From Clostridiales bacterium (GTDB lineage: Bacteria > Bacillota > Clostridia > Saccharofermentanales > Saccharofermentanaceae): a stretch of 53,120 nucleotides of DNA. Shown here in pieces: positions 25,319-33,815 of the stretch (positions within the stretch are counted from its first letter, which is position 1; every line of letters starts with the position of its first letter). The notes under the pieces are model-generated. The model was not told where the DNA came from and did not search any database. It saw only the letters and a list, made by a program, of their open reading frames with translations. The stretch is from NCBI GenBank assembly GCA_017561715.1, contig JAFZBN010000009.1, forward strand, positions 1 through 53,120. Direction: 5' to 3'. Position numbers and translations under genes: made by a program.

Positions 25319-26290
25319 TTATGCTGCCTTTTCAGCCTCGAAGCACTCCGGGAAGATCAGCTTCGCCAGCATCTCAACCGCGTCTGCGTTTCTTGCGCAC
25401 TGACGATCGAGGGTATCTGTGCTTTCCAGAACGATCACGTTGCCTTCCTTAACAGCTGTCAGTTCAGAGTAAGGAGCTGTTGTCTGGAACATTCCGTCTG
25501 CCCATGCAGGGATGATGATGATGTTAGGATCACGTGCGACGAGATCTTCAACGTTATATACCCAGCCGGTCGCGTTTGCAGCGATGTTTTCAACACCAGC
25601 CTTGGTCAGGATATCGTTTACGAATGTATCGCCTGTAGCTGTGTAGTCGCCGCCTTCACCGAAGCCTACTACATAGTAGACGGTCGGCTTCGCCGTGTTG
25701 TCCTTGATCGCTTCCGCGACAGAAGCGATCTTTTCCTTCATTTCGGAAACAACTGTCTTTGCAGTATCTTCCGCATTTAAGATCTCGCCGAGCTTTTCGA
25801 TCTTGCTGTAAACGCCGTCAACCTTTGTCTCATCGCAGAAAGCAACGACAGTGACACCGAGTTTTGCAAGTTCATCATAGTTGTCCTTAGAGATCATGGA
25901 ATCGACAAGAACGAGGTCCGGCTGTGCGGCAACGATCGTTTCAAGATTCGGTGTATAGAGGTCTTCGAGAACTACCGGGACCTTTTCCGCTTCTGCCGGA
26001 TAGTTGCAAAGAGCTGTGCGGCCTACGAGGCAGTCGCCCTTACCGAGAGAGAACACCAGTTCCGTCATTGCCGGGCTGCATGTAACGATCTTCTTCGGTT
26101 CTTCCTTGATGGTGACTTTCGTGCCATATCCGTCAGTGATCTCCAAGGGATACTGTGTCTGCGCCGCTGTTTCAGAAGCCGCTTCTGTCTCTTTCTTTTC
26201 TGACTTCTTACAAGCAGAAGAAGCAAAGACAAGTGCGACGACAAGAGCCAGGCTCATTGCCTTCAATACTTTTTTCATGGTTTTCTCCAT
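25319..26290 (-). CDS. btuF: Cobalamin-binding lipoprotein (BtuF-like)
   Basis: 323 residues. The lipoprotein signal VLKAMSLALVVALVFASSAC is followed by a short linker and a periplasmic-binding fold of the BtuF/FepB class: YPLEITDGYGTKVTIKEEPK, VVLEDLYTPNLETIVAAQPDLVLV, and PNIIIIPAWADGMF. It captures the vitamin outside the cell and hands it to BtuC. ATGs at 26290 and 26278 both have acceptable ribosome binding sites; the first is reported. The cobalamin riboswitch ends about 45 bases upstream. Confidence 0.92.
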   Translation of the reverse strand: MEKTMKKVLKAMSLALVVALVFASSACKKSEKKETEAASETAAQTQYPLEITDGYGTKVTIKEEPKKIVTCSPAMTELVFSLGKGDCLVGRTALCNYPAEAEKVPVVLEDLYTPNLETIVAAQPDLVLVDSMISKDNYDELAKLGVTVVAFCDETKVDGVYSKIEKLGEILNAEDTAKTVVSEMKEKIASVAEAIKDNTAKPTVYYVVGFGEGGDYTATGDTFVNDILTKAGVENIAANATGWVYNVEDLVARDPNIIIIPAWADGMFQTTAPYSELTAVKEGNVIVLESTDTLDRQCARNADAVEMLAKLIFPECFEAEKAA

Positions 26291-26335
26291 TTCCGTCCCT
26301 TTCCCATCCCCGAAAAGAACTAAAAACAATAAAAC

Positions 26336-26508
26336 TCACCGGCAGGTCTCCTGGCTTACCCGTTTCCCCTCCGTCCGTGCCTTCTCAGCCGATCTCATGA
26401 TCAGCCAATGACTTTTTCGGACTTTGTACCGGGTTACAGTAGTGGGGGCTGCTGCGGATCTTCACCGCATTCCCTATTCTCCTCTTTTACGAGGCACCGG
26501 CGGCCACA
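26336..26508 (-). promoter_or_regulatory. Cobalamin (adenosylcobalamin-class) riboswitch
   Basis: On the minus strand the conserved elements occur in order: GGTGCC and the P3 region AAAAGAGGAGAATAGGGAA, GCGGTGAAGATCCGC, GCAGCCCCCACTACTGTAA, the GAAGGCACGGACG segment, and near the end the B12 box AGCCAGGAGACCTGCC (about 26341-26356). The arrangement matches the cobalamin riboswitch family. It should turn off btuFCD and the transglutaminase-like gene when cobalamin is plentiful, probably at the level of translation initiation, as no terminator follows it. Confidence 0.95.
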
Positions 26509-26513
26509 TGTTC

Positions 26514-26541
26514 ATTATACAAAAATCGCCTGCCATTACAA
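26514..26541 (-). promoter_or_regulatory. Promoter of the cobalamin operon
   Basis: Minus strand: TTGTAA (26536-26541), 16 bases, TATAAT (26514-26519). The -35 box lies in the loop, and the -10 in the tail, of the terminator of the preceding gene. Confidence 0.7.
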
Positions 26542-26558
26542 CGAATGCAGGCGATTTT
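26520..26558 (-). terminator. Terminator of the HD-GYP gene
   Basis: Perfect 12-base stem AAAATCGCCTGC/GCAGGCGATTTT with a 13-base loop, followed on the minus strand by TTTTTG. The whole 324-base space between btuF and the HD-GYP gene is accounted for by this terminator, the overlapping promoter, the riboswitch and a 55-base 3' tail. Confidence 0.85.
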
Positions 26559-26614
26559 CGCTACTATGCACAAAACGTTTCCCGATGCCCGAAAAGCACT
26601 TGTACGGCGAAAAG

Positions 26615-28744
26615 TCACTCATAAAACTTCTTACTGATCTCGAGCACTTCCGCTTCCGCTTCGACAAATGCCTCGACGACCTTCGGGTCGAAGTGTTTGC
26701 CGGCTCCCTCCTTGATGATCGACATGGCCTTTTCAAAAGTGAACGGTTCCTTGTAGCTTCGTCTGGAAAGAAGCGCGTCGAAAACGTCCGCGACTGCCAT
26801 GACTCTTGCCGAAAGCGGGATCTGCTCGCCTTTAAGGTGATCCGGATAGCCGGAGCCGTCCCACTTCTCGTGATGGTAATGCGCCATCTGCTTGGCCTGT
26901 TCCAGATATCCGATCTCCTCAAGATTGGCGATCGCCTTCTCGATGATCTCGTAACCGGCATACGCATGCCCCTTCATGATCTCGTATTCTTCATCCGTAA
27001 GTTTGCTGTCTTTGTTTAAGACCGCATCCGGGATATTGATCTTTCCGATATCGTGAAGCGGCGCCGCGCGGACGACATTGTTAATATATTCATCCGTCAG
27101 TATATCCGCAAACTCGCCTTTCTCACGGAGTTTGTTCAGGATGATCCTGGAGTATTCCGCCGTCTTTCGGATATGGTCGCCCGTACACTTGTCCCGGCTC
27201 TCGATCACATCCGCGAGCACCATGAGGAGGCCGCCCTGAAGCTTGTTGATCTGCTGGGTCTTTCTTCGACTCTCCGTCAGGTAGCGCATGCTTTCTTCCG
27301 TCGTATGCGCGTACGCCGAATAAAGATTTTCGATCTCATCACCGGTCCTGATCTGCAGTGATTTGATCCTTTCGACACTTTCATCTCTTTCTTCCGTCGA
27401 TGTGAACGCAAAAGAACTTGCGCCGTGCGACATGGAATTAAGAGGGAAGATAATGTGGTAATCCGCAAGCCATACAGCCAGGCAAAGTACCATGATGACG
27501 ATACCGAGGAACAGCGAGATCTGCTTGGCGAGATACGCGCGCATCAAATTTTGCATCTCGCTCATCGAAATATCTACGCACGAGTAGCAGACGCATTTGC
27601 CGTTACTGTCATACATCGGTTCATAGATCGACAGCACCCATCCGAAACGAGTGTCATTACTTACCGTCGGTTCGACCTCACGTCCGGCAAGAAAATCGTC
27701 CAGGTGCTTTTCGATATCGTCCGGATAGGAAATAACGACACCCGGCTCATTAGCCTTGACCTCTTCCGTATCCATATCGAAAACGACATGGCAGCCGTCT
27801 TCCTTGATCTGATAAACGTACATGAACTGGATATTCTCCGAACTGATAAAGGTCAGCCGGAGCTGTTCTTCGACTTCTTTATATCCGGGAGCCGCGCGCT
27901 TCAGAAGAAGATAGGTATCGACCATATCCGGATCGATACAGTCTTTCTGGTATTTGACGATACCCTTGGCGAACTCGGAGTGATCCTGGATCGTCGTCTC
28001 TCTGTAAAGAGAATAACCGATCGCGATCGATACCGCGGCAATCATCGTGACCGCTACGGATATCAGAAGCACAAGTTTAGACCGAAGCGAGATCTGTCGT
28101 ACCTTCGTCCGGTTGATATCGTTGAGTTCCTTTTTATCCAGAGGCTTCTGGCGCCAGCCATGGATCAGGAGGTTCTGGATCACGGAATCCGGAACGACCC
28201 AAAGCGCCAGACCTGCGGCAATAACAGTGATCGTCTTATCTCCGATATCGATGATGAAATCCGCGGAGATCTGTGAAAGAAAACGACTGGAGAACACATG
28301 CGAATGGAACCAGATGGCTAAGTCCGCGGTGACGCCTTCTCCGGCAAATCCGAAAAGGAACCACGTCATGATCGAGCCCAGACCGCCTCCGATCGCGGCA
28401 AGCACCAGGATCAGCGGAATGACATTTCGCTTCTTTAAGCCGTCACGCGTAAACATCGTTGTCGCCACGGCCATCATGACATTCAGCGTGCCGTAATAGA
28501 TGGAATTCCAATCGCTTAGTGATTTAAAAACATTGGTGAAAAGCCCGACGATGATGCCCGGCAAAGATCCGCCGACAGCAGCCGCCAGAACGGTGCCGAC
28601 CGCATCCAGATAGAACGGCCATCCCTGATTGGCACTCAATTGGGATAATCCGACATTCAGGGCGATACCGAAGACACTCAAAACAACCAGTTCGATCAGG
28701 CGTTTGAGATGGTCAGAGCCTTTATTGATAACTCTTTCAGTCAT
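26615..28744 (-). CDS. Membrane sensor with HD-GYP c-di-GMP phosphodiesterase domain
   Basis: 709 residues. Order of domains: an N-terminal block of about six helices (residues 15-195) whose pattern YLDAVGTVLAAAVGGSLPGI and LFTNVFKSL recalls ECF-transporter S components; a helix at 222-245; an extracellular Cache-like sensor (about 248-400); a helix at 405-428; a HAMP-like linker (430-485); and an HD-GYP domain (500-705) with H564-D565 (LHDIGKINIP) and HHEKWDGSGYP. HD-GYP domains hydrolyse c-di-GMP. It is transcribed alone from the promoter at 28839-28867 and ends at a strong terminator. The signal sensed is not known. Confidence 0.9.
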   Translation of the reverse strand: MTERVINKGSDHLKRLIELVVLSVFGIALNVGLSQLSANQGWPFYLDAVGTVLAAAVGGSLPGIIVGLFTNVFKSLSDWNSIYYGTLNVMMAVATTMFTRDGLKKRNVIPLILVLAAIGGGLGSIMTWFLFGFAGEGVTADLAIWFHSHVFSSRFLSQISADFIIDIGDKTITVIAAGLALWVVPDSVIQNLLIHGWRQKPLDKKELNDINRTKVRQISLRSKLVLLISVAVTMIAAVSIAIGYSLYRETTIQDHSEFAKGIVKYQKDCIDPDMVDTYLLLKRAAPGYKEVEEQLRLTFISSENIQFMYVYQIKEDGCHVVFDMDTEEVKANEPGVVISYPDDIEKHLDDFLAGREVEPTVSNDTRFGWVLSIYEPMYDSNGKCVCYSCVDISMSEMQNLMRAYLAKQISLFLGIVIMVLCLAVWLADYHIIFPLNSMSHGASSFAFTSTEERDESVERIKSLQIRTGDEIENLYSAYAHTTEESMRYLTESRRKTQQINKLQGGLLMVLADVIESRDKCTGDHIRKTAEYSRIILNKLREKGEFADILTDEYINNVVRAAPLHDIGKINIPDAVLNKDSKLTDEEYEIMKGHAYAGYEIIEKAIANLEEIGYLEQAKQMAHYHHEKWDGSGYPDHLKGEQIPLSARVMAVADVFDALLSRRSYKEPFTFEKAMSIIKEGAGKHFDPKVVEAFVEAEAEVLEISKKFYE

Positions 28745-28838
28745 ACCCCCTCCTCAATGTGGAGATCCTCACTCCACGGTAAGACCTGTAAAGCTCGTTC
28801 TCATCGAGATACTCGCATTTTCGCTATCATCTGCTCTC

Positions 28839-28867
28839 ATTATAGCAAGGGCGCCCACCGATAACAA
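28839..28867 (-). promoter_or_regulatory. Promoter of the HD-GYP gene
   Basis: Minus strand: TTGTTA (28862-28867), 17 bases, TATAAT (28839-28844). It leaves a leader of about 90 bases with a GTGGAG/CTCCAC hairpin (28757-28776) next to the ribosome binding site; no c-di-GMP riboswitch motif is seen. Confidence 0.75.
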
Positions 28868-28941
28868 TAAAGAATCGGATGAGCGCCACTTGCGTTCAAA
28901 AATTTTTACTTTTTACGATTATCTTTGACTTCCGTCAGAGA

Positions 28942-31266
28942 TCACTTGTCCAGGACCCTTGCTGCCAGAACGTAGATGAACGGCGAGTTCCAATAGATCG
29001 CAACCTCGTTGATCGAGTAAGCAGTATCGTTATCGCAGTAGCAGCGGGCCGGAGCCATTCCCGTAAGGAGAGACAGCGCGTACGGATCTTCCGGCTTACC
29101 GTTCGGTCCGCCGACGACCATACCCGGAACCGCGTGTCCGGCTACCTGAGACGGACGGTGGTGCGGGTTCTCCGCGGCGTGCTCGCCGAAGCCTGTCAGG
29201 AAGCTGTAACCGCAGCAGTTCATGCCCATGATGTAGTCGACCTGATAGTCCGCCAGATCCTTGTACTCCTGGTTGCCTGTGAGCTTATATGCCAGGTTGT
29301 AGATGATCGCGTTGTTGCTGATCGTCAGGTTACTGCCCCAAGGATAGTTCGCGCCCATCGGAGAGAAGTAACCGTCACGGTTTGCGTTCATCATATCGGT
29401 ATCGGCTTTTTCAAGAACACGTGTCTTCAGCGTCTCTGTGAAATCCGCGTCTGTCGCGAGAGAAGAATCTGCTGTCAGGTACGCGTGTACACCATAGAAG
29501 CCCATCTCGATCCAGCCGAGGCCGAGCTCCATAGCACCGGAATAGAGTTCTTTTGCCTTATCCAGATAGGAAGCTTCGCCTGTTGCCAGATAAAGTTCCA
29601 TAGCTGCCCAGAAGAATTCATCCTTATTGCTTGCGTCCGGATATTCACCGGTCGCGACATCGGAAGGATTCGTGAATCCTGTTGTATCGGCCGCTGCGTT
29701 TGCCACCATGTACTCATAAGCCTTCTTCGAAGCTTCGAGGCATGTGTTCGCAAAGTCTGCATCGTACTTTTTGTACATAACGGATGCTTTTGCCATTACC
29801 GCGGCAAAATCACCTGTCGCCGTCGTGGAGATCGGCAGGACGAGGAGCTGCTCTGTCTCTTCGTTCGGCTTGACCGTAGCCGGGAAGTTCGCGCAGGTCA
29901 CCTTGTGGTAAACGCCGCCGTTATCCGCCTGCATCTTCAGCATCCACTCGAGTTCATAACGAGCCTCGTCGAGGAGATCCGGAACACCGTTTCCGCTCTC
30001 CGGGATACCCAGATCGTCAGCGGTGTATTTGAGATCTTCGAATGTCATGAAAAGGTCTTCGATGGTCTTGGCGCCCGGAACGACATAACGTCCGAAATCA
30101 CCGGCATCGTGCCAGCCGCCGCTGACGTCGATCTTTTGGTCTGTGCCGTAGATGACCGCCTCACCGTCATGACAGATCGGATGAGCATAATCTGCGTACT
30201 CTTCGCCGATGCAGTCAGTAACTTCACATCCGCAGCGCTGTGTATACAGCATCAGGATCGAAGCCTTGAGGGCATCGTCATATACGTTATCTGCGATCGT
30301 GAACTTGTAGGAATCTCCGTAAGTCGCGGTACGCAGGATATATGTGCCCGGCTCCTTAAAGTCGGAGAAATCACCCGGAGTAACCATGAGAGAAGCGCCA
30401 CGTGCCGTCTGCTTTTCTCCGAAGGTTCCGGTGTAAACGACTTCATTTGTTTCCGCGTTGACGATGTCGAAAGTCTCATCTTCATTGTTGTATACGAAAA
30501 CGACCTTGTTATCGTCCGGACGGTAACCGACCTGGTTGAGACCCATATGGTTCGGCTCCGGCGGCGGTTCGATATCTTCAGCTGCCGAGCTGTCCAGGAT
30601 CGTCAGAACGACGTTATCGATATAAATCTTATGTGCCTGACCGTTGCAGTCACCCTGATCACCGAAGTTAAAAGCAAAACGCGGGGACGGATCACTCGGT
30701 TCATACATCGTGAACTCTGCCGTGATGTGCGTCATCTCCGTTGTCATCTTTTCGGTCGGATTTCCGCAGTATGCGTGATAGTCACCGCCGTTGACCTGAA
30801 TTCTCCACTCAAATGTGCGCTCGATGTCGCCCTTGATGTCAAATTCCAGCTGATACTTCGCGCCCTTATAGATGGCAAATCCGTCCTTGGATACCTGACA
30901 GGAATGCATCTTGTTGCCCGGTACCGCGATGTCAACGACCAGTTGTCCGTCGGTGTCCTCGATCGTGAAGGTTCCACCCTCAGCATAAGAACCCCATGTG
31001 AACTCTTCCGGATAGTCGAAGTGCTCATCAAGAGACCTCGCGCCATCTTCCAGCTGATCATTCGGATTGTTGTGAACAGGTCCGCCTTCTTCGCCGTCAC
31101 CCGACTCGGAAACATCTGATTCCGACTCATCGGAAGTGACTTCGATCGACTGGTCTGTGCCCAAGCCTTCTGCTGTTGTCTCTGTCGTCTTATCCGACTT
31201 TTTACAAGCCGAAAGCACACCCGCCAGAACCGAAACAGAAAGCAGCAATGCTACGATCTTTTTCAT
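28942..31266 (-). CDS. Glycoside hydrolase family 9 lipoprotein (endoglucanase-like)
   Basis: 774 residues. Lipobox LSAC after MKKIVALLLSVSVLAGV, then a Ser/Glu/Asp-rich linker; a carbohydrate-binding-like beta domain (about 65-225); an Ig-like module (MGLNQVGYRPDDNKVVFVYN, about 240-325); and the GH9 catalytic domain. The catalytic Asp pair is in GGWHDAGDFGRYV, the conserved His in AENPHHRPSQ, and the acid Glu in YSINEVAIYWN at the C terminus. It probably cleaves beta-1,4-glucans at the cell surface. No dockerin is present, so it is not a cellulosome part. The start at 31266 follows GGAGGAG. Confidence 0.95.
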   Translation of the reverse strand: MKKIVALLLSVSVLAGVLSACKKSDKTTETTAEGLGTDQSIEVTSDESESDVSESGDGEEGGPVHNNPNDQLEDGARSLDEHFDYPEEFTWGSYAEGGTFTIEDTDGQLVVDIAVPGNKMHSCQVSKDGFAIYKGAKYQLEFDIKGDIERTFEWRIQVNGGDYHAYCGNPTEKMTTEMTHITAEFTMYEPSDPSPRFAFNFGDQGDCNGQAHKIYIDNVVLTILDSSAAEDIEPPPEPNHMGLNQVGYRPDDNKVVFVYNNEDETFDIVNAETNEVVYTGTFGEKQTARGASLMVTPGDFSDFKEPGTYILRTATYGDSYKFTIADNVYDDALKASILMLYTQRCGCEVTDCIGEEYADYAHPICHDGEAVIYGTDQKIDVSGGWHDAGDFGRYVVPGAKTIEDLFMTFEDLKYTADDLGIPESGNGVPDLLDEARYELEWMLKMQADNGGVYHKVTCANFPATVKPNEETEQLLVLPISTTATGDFAAVMAKASVMYKKYDADFANTCLEASKKAYEYMVANAAADTTGFTNPSDVATGEYPDASNKDEFFWAAMELYLATGEASYLDKAKELYSGAMELGLGWIEMGFYGVHAYLTADSSLATDADFTETLKTRVLEKADTDMMNANRDGYFSPMGANYPWGSNLTISNNAIIYNLAYKLTGNQEYKDLADYQVDYIMGMNCCGYSFLTGFGEHAAENPHHRPSQVAGHAVPGMVVGGPNGKPEDPYALSLLTGMAPARCYCDNDTAYSINEVAIYWNSPFIYVLAARVLDK

Positions 31267-31329
31267 ACTCTTCTCCTCCAAATAAGCATAGCTCTTATTA
31301 TTGCGCGTCCTCACCTTGCGCTACTTTTC

Positions 31330-31335
31330 ATTATA
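31330..31335 (-). promoter_or_regulatory. -10 box upstream of the GH9 gene
   Basis: TATAAT on the minus strand about 64 bases before the start codon; no clear -35 at 16-18 bases, so regulation by an activator is possible. Confidence 0.4.
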
Positions 31336-31405
31336 AGGAGAAAAGAATCAAAAAGAAAGAGAATCATTTGTCGCAAAATACTATTTTTCGGGCTTTTCGG
31401 GAAGA

Positions 31406-31442
31406 AACAAAAAAGCTGTCGCATGAACCATGCAACAGCTTT
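31406..31442 (-). terminator. Terminator after tRNA-Glu
   Basis: AAAAGCTGT-GCATG/CATGC-ACAGCTTTT stem with one mismatch and a three-base loop; U-rich tail on the minus strand. Confidence 0.85.
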
Positions 31443-31445
31443 TAC

Positions 31446-31520
31446 TGGTGACCCGTAGGAGAATCGAACTCCTGTCTTCGCCGTGAAAGGGCGATGTCTT
31501 AGCCGCTTGACCAACGGGCC
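31446..31520 (-). tRNA. tRNA-Glu (TTC)
   Basis: Minus strand: acceptor GGCCCGT paired with ACGGGTC, D arm TGGTCAAGCGGCTAAGAC, anticodon loop CTTTCAC with TTC, T arm GAGTTCGATTCTC, encoded CCA. Seven bases after tRNA-Met, with which it is co-transcribed. Confidence 0.95.
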
Positions 31521-31527
31521 GTGGAAG

Positions 31528-31604
31528 TGGTAGCGGCAGTGGGATTTGAACCTACGACCTGCCGGGTATGAACCGGACGCTCTGGCCAGCTGAGCTATGC
31601 CGCC
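31528..31604 (-). tRNA. tRNA-Met (CAT), elongator
   Basis: Minus strand begins GGCGGCATAGCTCAGCTGGC, anticodon loop TTCATAC, variable arm AGGTC, T arm GGTTCAAATCC, encoded CCA. The base-paired first position and overall pattern match elongator tRNA-Met, not the initiator; a tRNA-Ile2 reading (modified CAT) is less likely. Confidence 0.92.
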
Positions 31605-31633
31605 ATATTCCACGCGTTTTTTGACGCCATTAA

Positions 31634-31662
31634 ATATTATCAGCAGAAAGGGGCTATGTCAA
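31634..31662 (-). promoter_or_regulatory. Promoter of the tRNA-Met/tRNA-Glu unit
   Basis: Minus strand: TTGACA (31657-31662), 17 bases, TAATAT (31634-31639). Confidence 0.75.
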
Positions 31663-31693
31663 GCATTTTTCTTCGAATACAGCAAACAAAAGC

Positions 31694-31730
31694 AAACCGC
31701 CGCTGACCATAAAGATCAACGGCGGTTTTT
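31694..31730 (-). terminator. Terminator of the rplJL operon
   Basis: AAACCGCCG/CGGCGGTTT stem with additional inner pairs; T-rich on both sides. It lies 30 bases after the rplL stop. Confidence 0.8.
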
Positions 31731-31760
31731 GAAAAATCTGTTTACGCGTAACGTAAGATC

Positions 31761-32141
31761 TTACTTGATCTCAACCTCAGCGCCAGCTTCCTGAAGCTTA
31801 GCAGCAGCTGCATCAGCCTCTTCCTTGGAAACGTTCTCTTTAACAGCCTTCGGAGCACCATCAACGAGTTCCTTAGCTTCCTTCAGGCCGAGACCTGTGA
31901 GCTCACGAACAACCTTGATAACAGCGATCTTCTGAGCACCAGCGCTCTTGAGGTTAACTGTGAACTCTGTCTGAGCAGCAGCACCGGCAGCAGCGCCAGC
32001 ATCACCAGCCGGAGCAGCAACTGCTACTGCAGCAGCGGATACGCCAAATTCTTCTTCGATACCCTTCTCGAGCTCGAACAGTTCCATAACGGACAGTGTC
32101 TTGATTTCTTCGAGAAGCTTAGTAATTTTTTCACTAGCCAT
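31761..32141 (-). CDS. rplL: 50S ribosomal protein L7/L12
   Basis: Stalk protein that recruits translation GTPases. 126 residues: N-terminal dimerisation helices ([20 protein letters not shown]), an Ala/Gly-rich hinge, and the C-terminal domain [20 protein letters not shown] with [16 protein letters not shown]. An upstream in-frame ATG at 32171 would add ten residues; the start at 32141 follows TGGAGGAA. Last gene of the operon. Confidence 0.97.
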   Translation of the reverse strand: MASEKITKLLEEIKTLSVMELFELEKGIEEEFGVSAAAVAVAAPAGDAGAAAGAAAQTEFTVNLKSAGAQKIAVIKVVRELTGLGLKEAKELVDGAPKAVKENVSKEEADAAAAKLQEAGAEVEIK

Positions 32142-32231
32142 TTTTATATTCCTCCATTTGTAATTTTTCATATAAGCCTTGCGGCATAACTAGTAGGTTG
32201 CCACGATCGTTGACCGCGGCGGGCCGAGATA

Positions 32232-32885
32232 TTACTCAGCAGGTGTTTCTGTTGCTTCAGCAGCAACGGCAACCGGCTCTTCTGCCGGAGCAGCCTCTTC
32301 AGCAGCCGGAGCGGCTTCCTCTGCAGGAGCCTCAGCCGGAGCCTCTTCAGCCTTAGCTTCTTCAGCAGCAGGAGCAGCTACGCCACCTTCTGCCTCGAGC
32401 TTTTCGGCAGCAGCTTTGGTGAGCATAGCGAGCTTTGTAATAGGGAAGAGCAATGCATAGACGATCTGGCTGAGCAGTACATCCTTGGACGGAACAGCTG
32501 CGAGAGCCTCGACCTCTGCAACAGTTGCAACTTTGCCCTCGATGATTCCGCCCTTGATAGAGAGCTTCTCGAAATCATCAGCAAACTTCTTGCTAACCTT
32601 AGCAGGCGCCATCATATCTTCTGTGGAATAAGCAACAGCTGTCGGGCCCTTGAACATTTCGTCCAGACCTTCGATACCGAGCTCCTTGAAGACGAGATTC
32701 AGAGTCGTGTTCTTAACTACTTTGTAGTTAACGCCGTTCTTACGCATTTCTGTACGAAGAGCAGTGTCCTGTTCAACAGTCAGACCACGAGCATCTACGA
32801 AAACAAAGGACTGTGCTTCCTTGTAGCTGGCTACCAGGTCAGCAACGATCTTCTTCTTTGCTTCCAAAATCTTTTCACTTGGCAT
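32232..32885 (-). CDS. rplJ: 50S ribosomal protein L10 with Ala/Glu/Pro tail
   Basis: Base of the L7/L12 stalk. The first 165 residues are a normal L10 (KKIVADLVASYKEAQSFVFV, NGVNYKVVKNTTLNLVF, and the C-terminal helix that binds L12). Residues from about 172 to 217 are a low-complexity tail of Ala, Glu and Pro repeats (EEAPAEAPAEEAAPAAEEAA), making the protein some 45 residues longer than usual. Translation of L10 is typically autoregulated through the leader upstream. Confidence 0.96.
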   Translation of the reverse strand: MPSEKILEAKKKIVADLVASYKEAQSFVFVDARGLTVEQDTALRTEMRKNGVNYKVVKNTTLNLVFKELGIEGLDEMFKGPTAVAYSTEDMMAPAKVSKKFADDFEKLSIKGGIIEGKVATVAEVEALAAVPSKDVLLSQIVYALLFPITKLAMLTKAAAEKLEAEGGVAAPAAEEAKAEEAPAEAPAEEAAPAAEEAAPAEEPVAVAAEATETPAE

Positions 32886-33050
32886 GATCTTTTTACCTCC
32901 TTATATTGATTACTAAAATACCCCACGCTGTTTCGCGAGGGGTATCAAAGTACTCAATACGGTTCCTCACCTCGGCGGGACGACTTAACGTTTACGATCG
33001 CTCTCCCGCTGTCTTCAGCAGTGGATATTTTATTAAGTTAGGATATCCAT
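32886..33050 (-). ncRNA. L10 leader with attenuator
   Basis: The minus strand contains the L10-leader kink-turn region (CTGCTGAAGACAGCGGG pairing with CCCGCCGAGGTGAGG) and, 60 bases later, a terminator hairpin TACCCC/GGGGTA followed by TTTTAG (32915-32944). This fits the L10/L12 autoregulatory leader of Firmicutes. The 33051-33108 remainder holds a small CGGAAA/TTTCCG hairpin and no gene. Confidence 0.85.
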
Positions 33051-33108
33051 CCCGGAAAAGCACTTTCCGAGTTAGGGAGTGGATACGCCCCCTAGAACGT
33101 TCTATTCC

Positions 33109-33798
33109 TTACAGCTTAGCCGGGTTCACACGGATACCGGGACCCATTGTGGAGCAGATGGAAACGTTCTTCAGATACTGACCCTTAGCAGCGGACGGCT
33201 TTGCCTTGATGATAGCATCCATGATGGTCTTGAAGTTCTCTTCGAGCTTCTCCTGACCAAAGGAAACCTTGCCGATCGGGCAGTGGATGATGTTTGTCTT
33301 ATCGAGACGATACTCGATCTTACCGGCTTTGATGTCTGTAACAGCTTTAGCTACATCCATGGTAACTGTACCGGCCTTCGGTGTAGGCATCAAGCCCTTC
33401 GGGCCGAGGACCTTACCAAGACGACCGAGCTTCGGCATCATGTCCGGAGTTGCGATGAGAGCGTCAAAGTCGAACCAGTTCTCGTTTGCGATCTTATCGA
33501 TGAATTCTTCAGCACCAACATACTCTGCGCCTGCAGCCTGAGCTTCGTCAGCCTTCGGACCCTTGGCGATAACGAGTACGCGCTTTGTGCGGCCTGTACC
33601 ATGAGGGAGAACTACAGCACCACGAACCTGCTGGTCAGCGTGACGGGAGTCAACACCCAGACGAACGTGAAGTTCTACCATCTCATCAAATTTTGCTTTA
33701 CCTGTTTCTACAACCAGACGAACTGCTTCGGAAGGATCGTAAGAAACAGATCTGTCTACGAGCTTAGCGAGCTCTGTATATCTCTTTCCTCTTTTCAT
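33109..33798 (-). CDS. rplA: 50S ribosomal protein L1
   Basis: Forms the mobile L1 stalk at the E site. 229 residues with [35 protein letters not shown], and the conserved [20 protein letters not shown]. Full length. It follows rplK by 17 bases. The gap to rplJ (223 bases) holds the L10 leader. Confidence 0.97.
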   Translation of the reverse strand: MKRGKRYTELAKLVDRSVSYDPSEAVRLVVETGKAKFDEMVELHVRLGVDSRHADQQVRGAVVLPHGTGRTKRVLVIAKGPKADEAQAAGAEYVGAEEFIDKIANENWFDFDALIATPDMMPKLGRLGKVLGPKGLMPTPKAGTVTMDVAKAVTDIKAGKIEYRLDKTNIIHCPIGKVSFGQEKLEENFKTIMDAIIKAKPSAAKGQYLKNVSICSTMGPGIRVNPAKL

Positions 33799-33815
33799 GT
33801 TATCTCTCCTTCAAA

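Noticed and set aside
28745..28840. c-di-GMP (GEMM) riboswitch in the leader of the HD-GYP gene.
   Set aside because: The leader has only a small GTGGAG/CTCCAC hairpin; the conserved GEMM tetraloop-receptor motifs are absent.
28879..31119. 746-residue plus-strand open frame opposite the GH9 gene.
   Set aside because: Shadow of the GH9 coding frame caused by codon bias; no ribosome binding site or recognisable domain.
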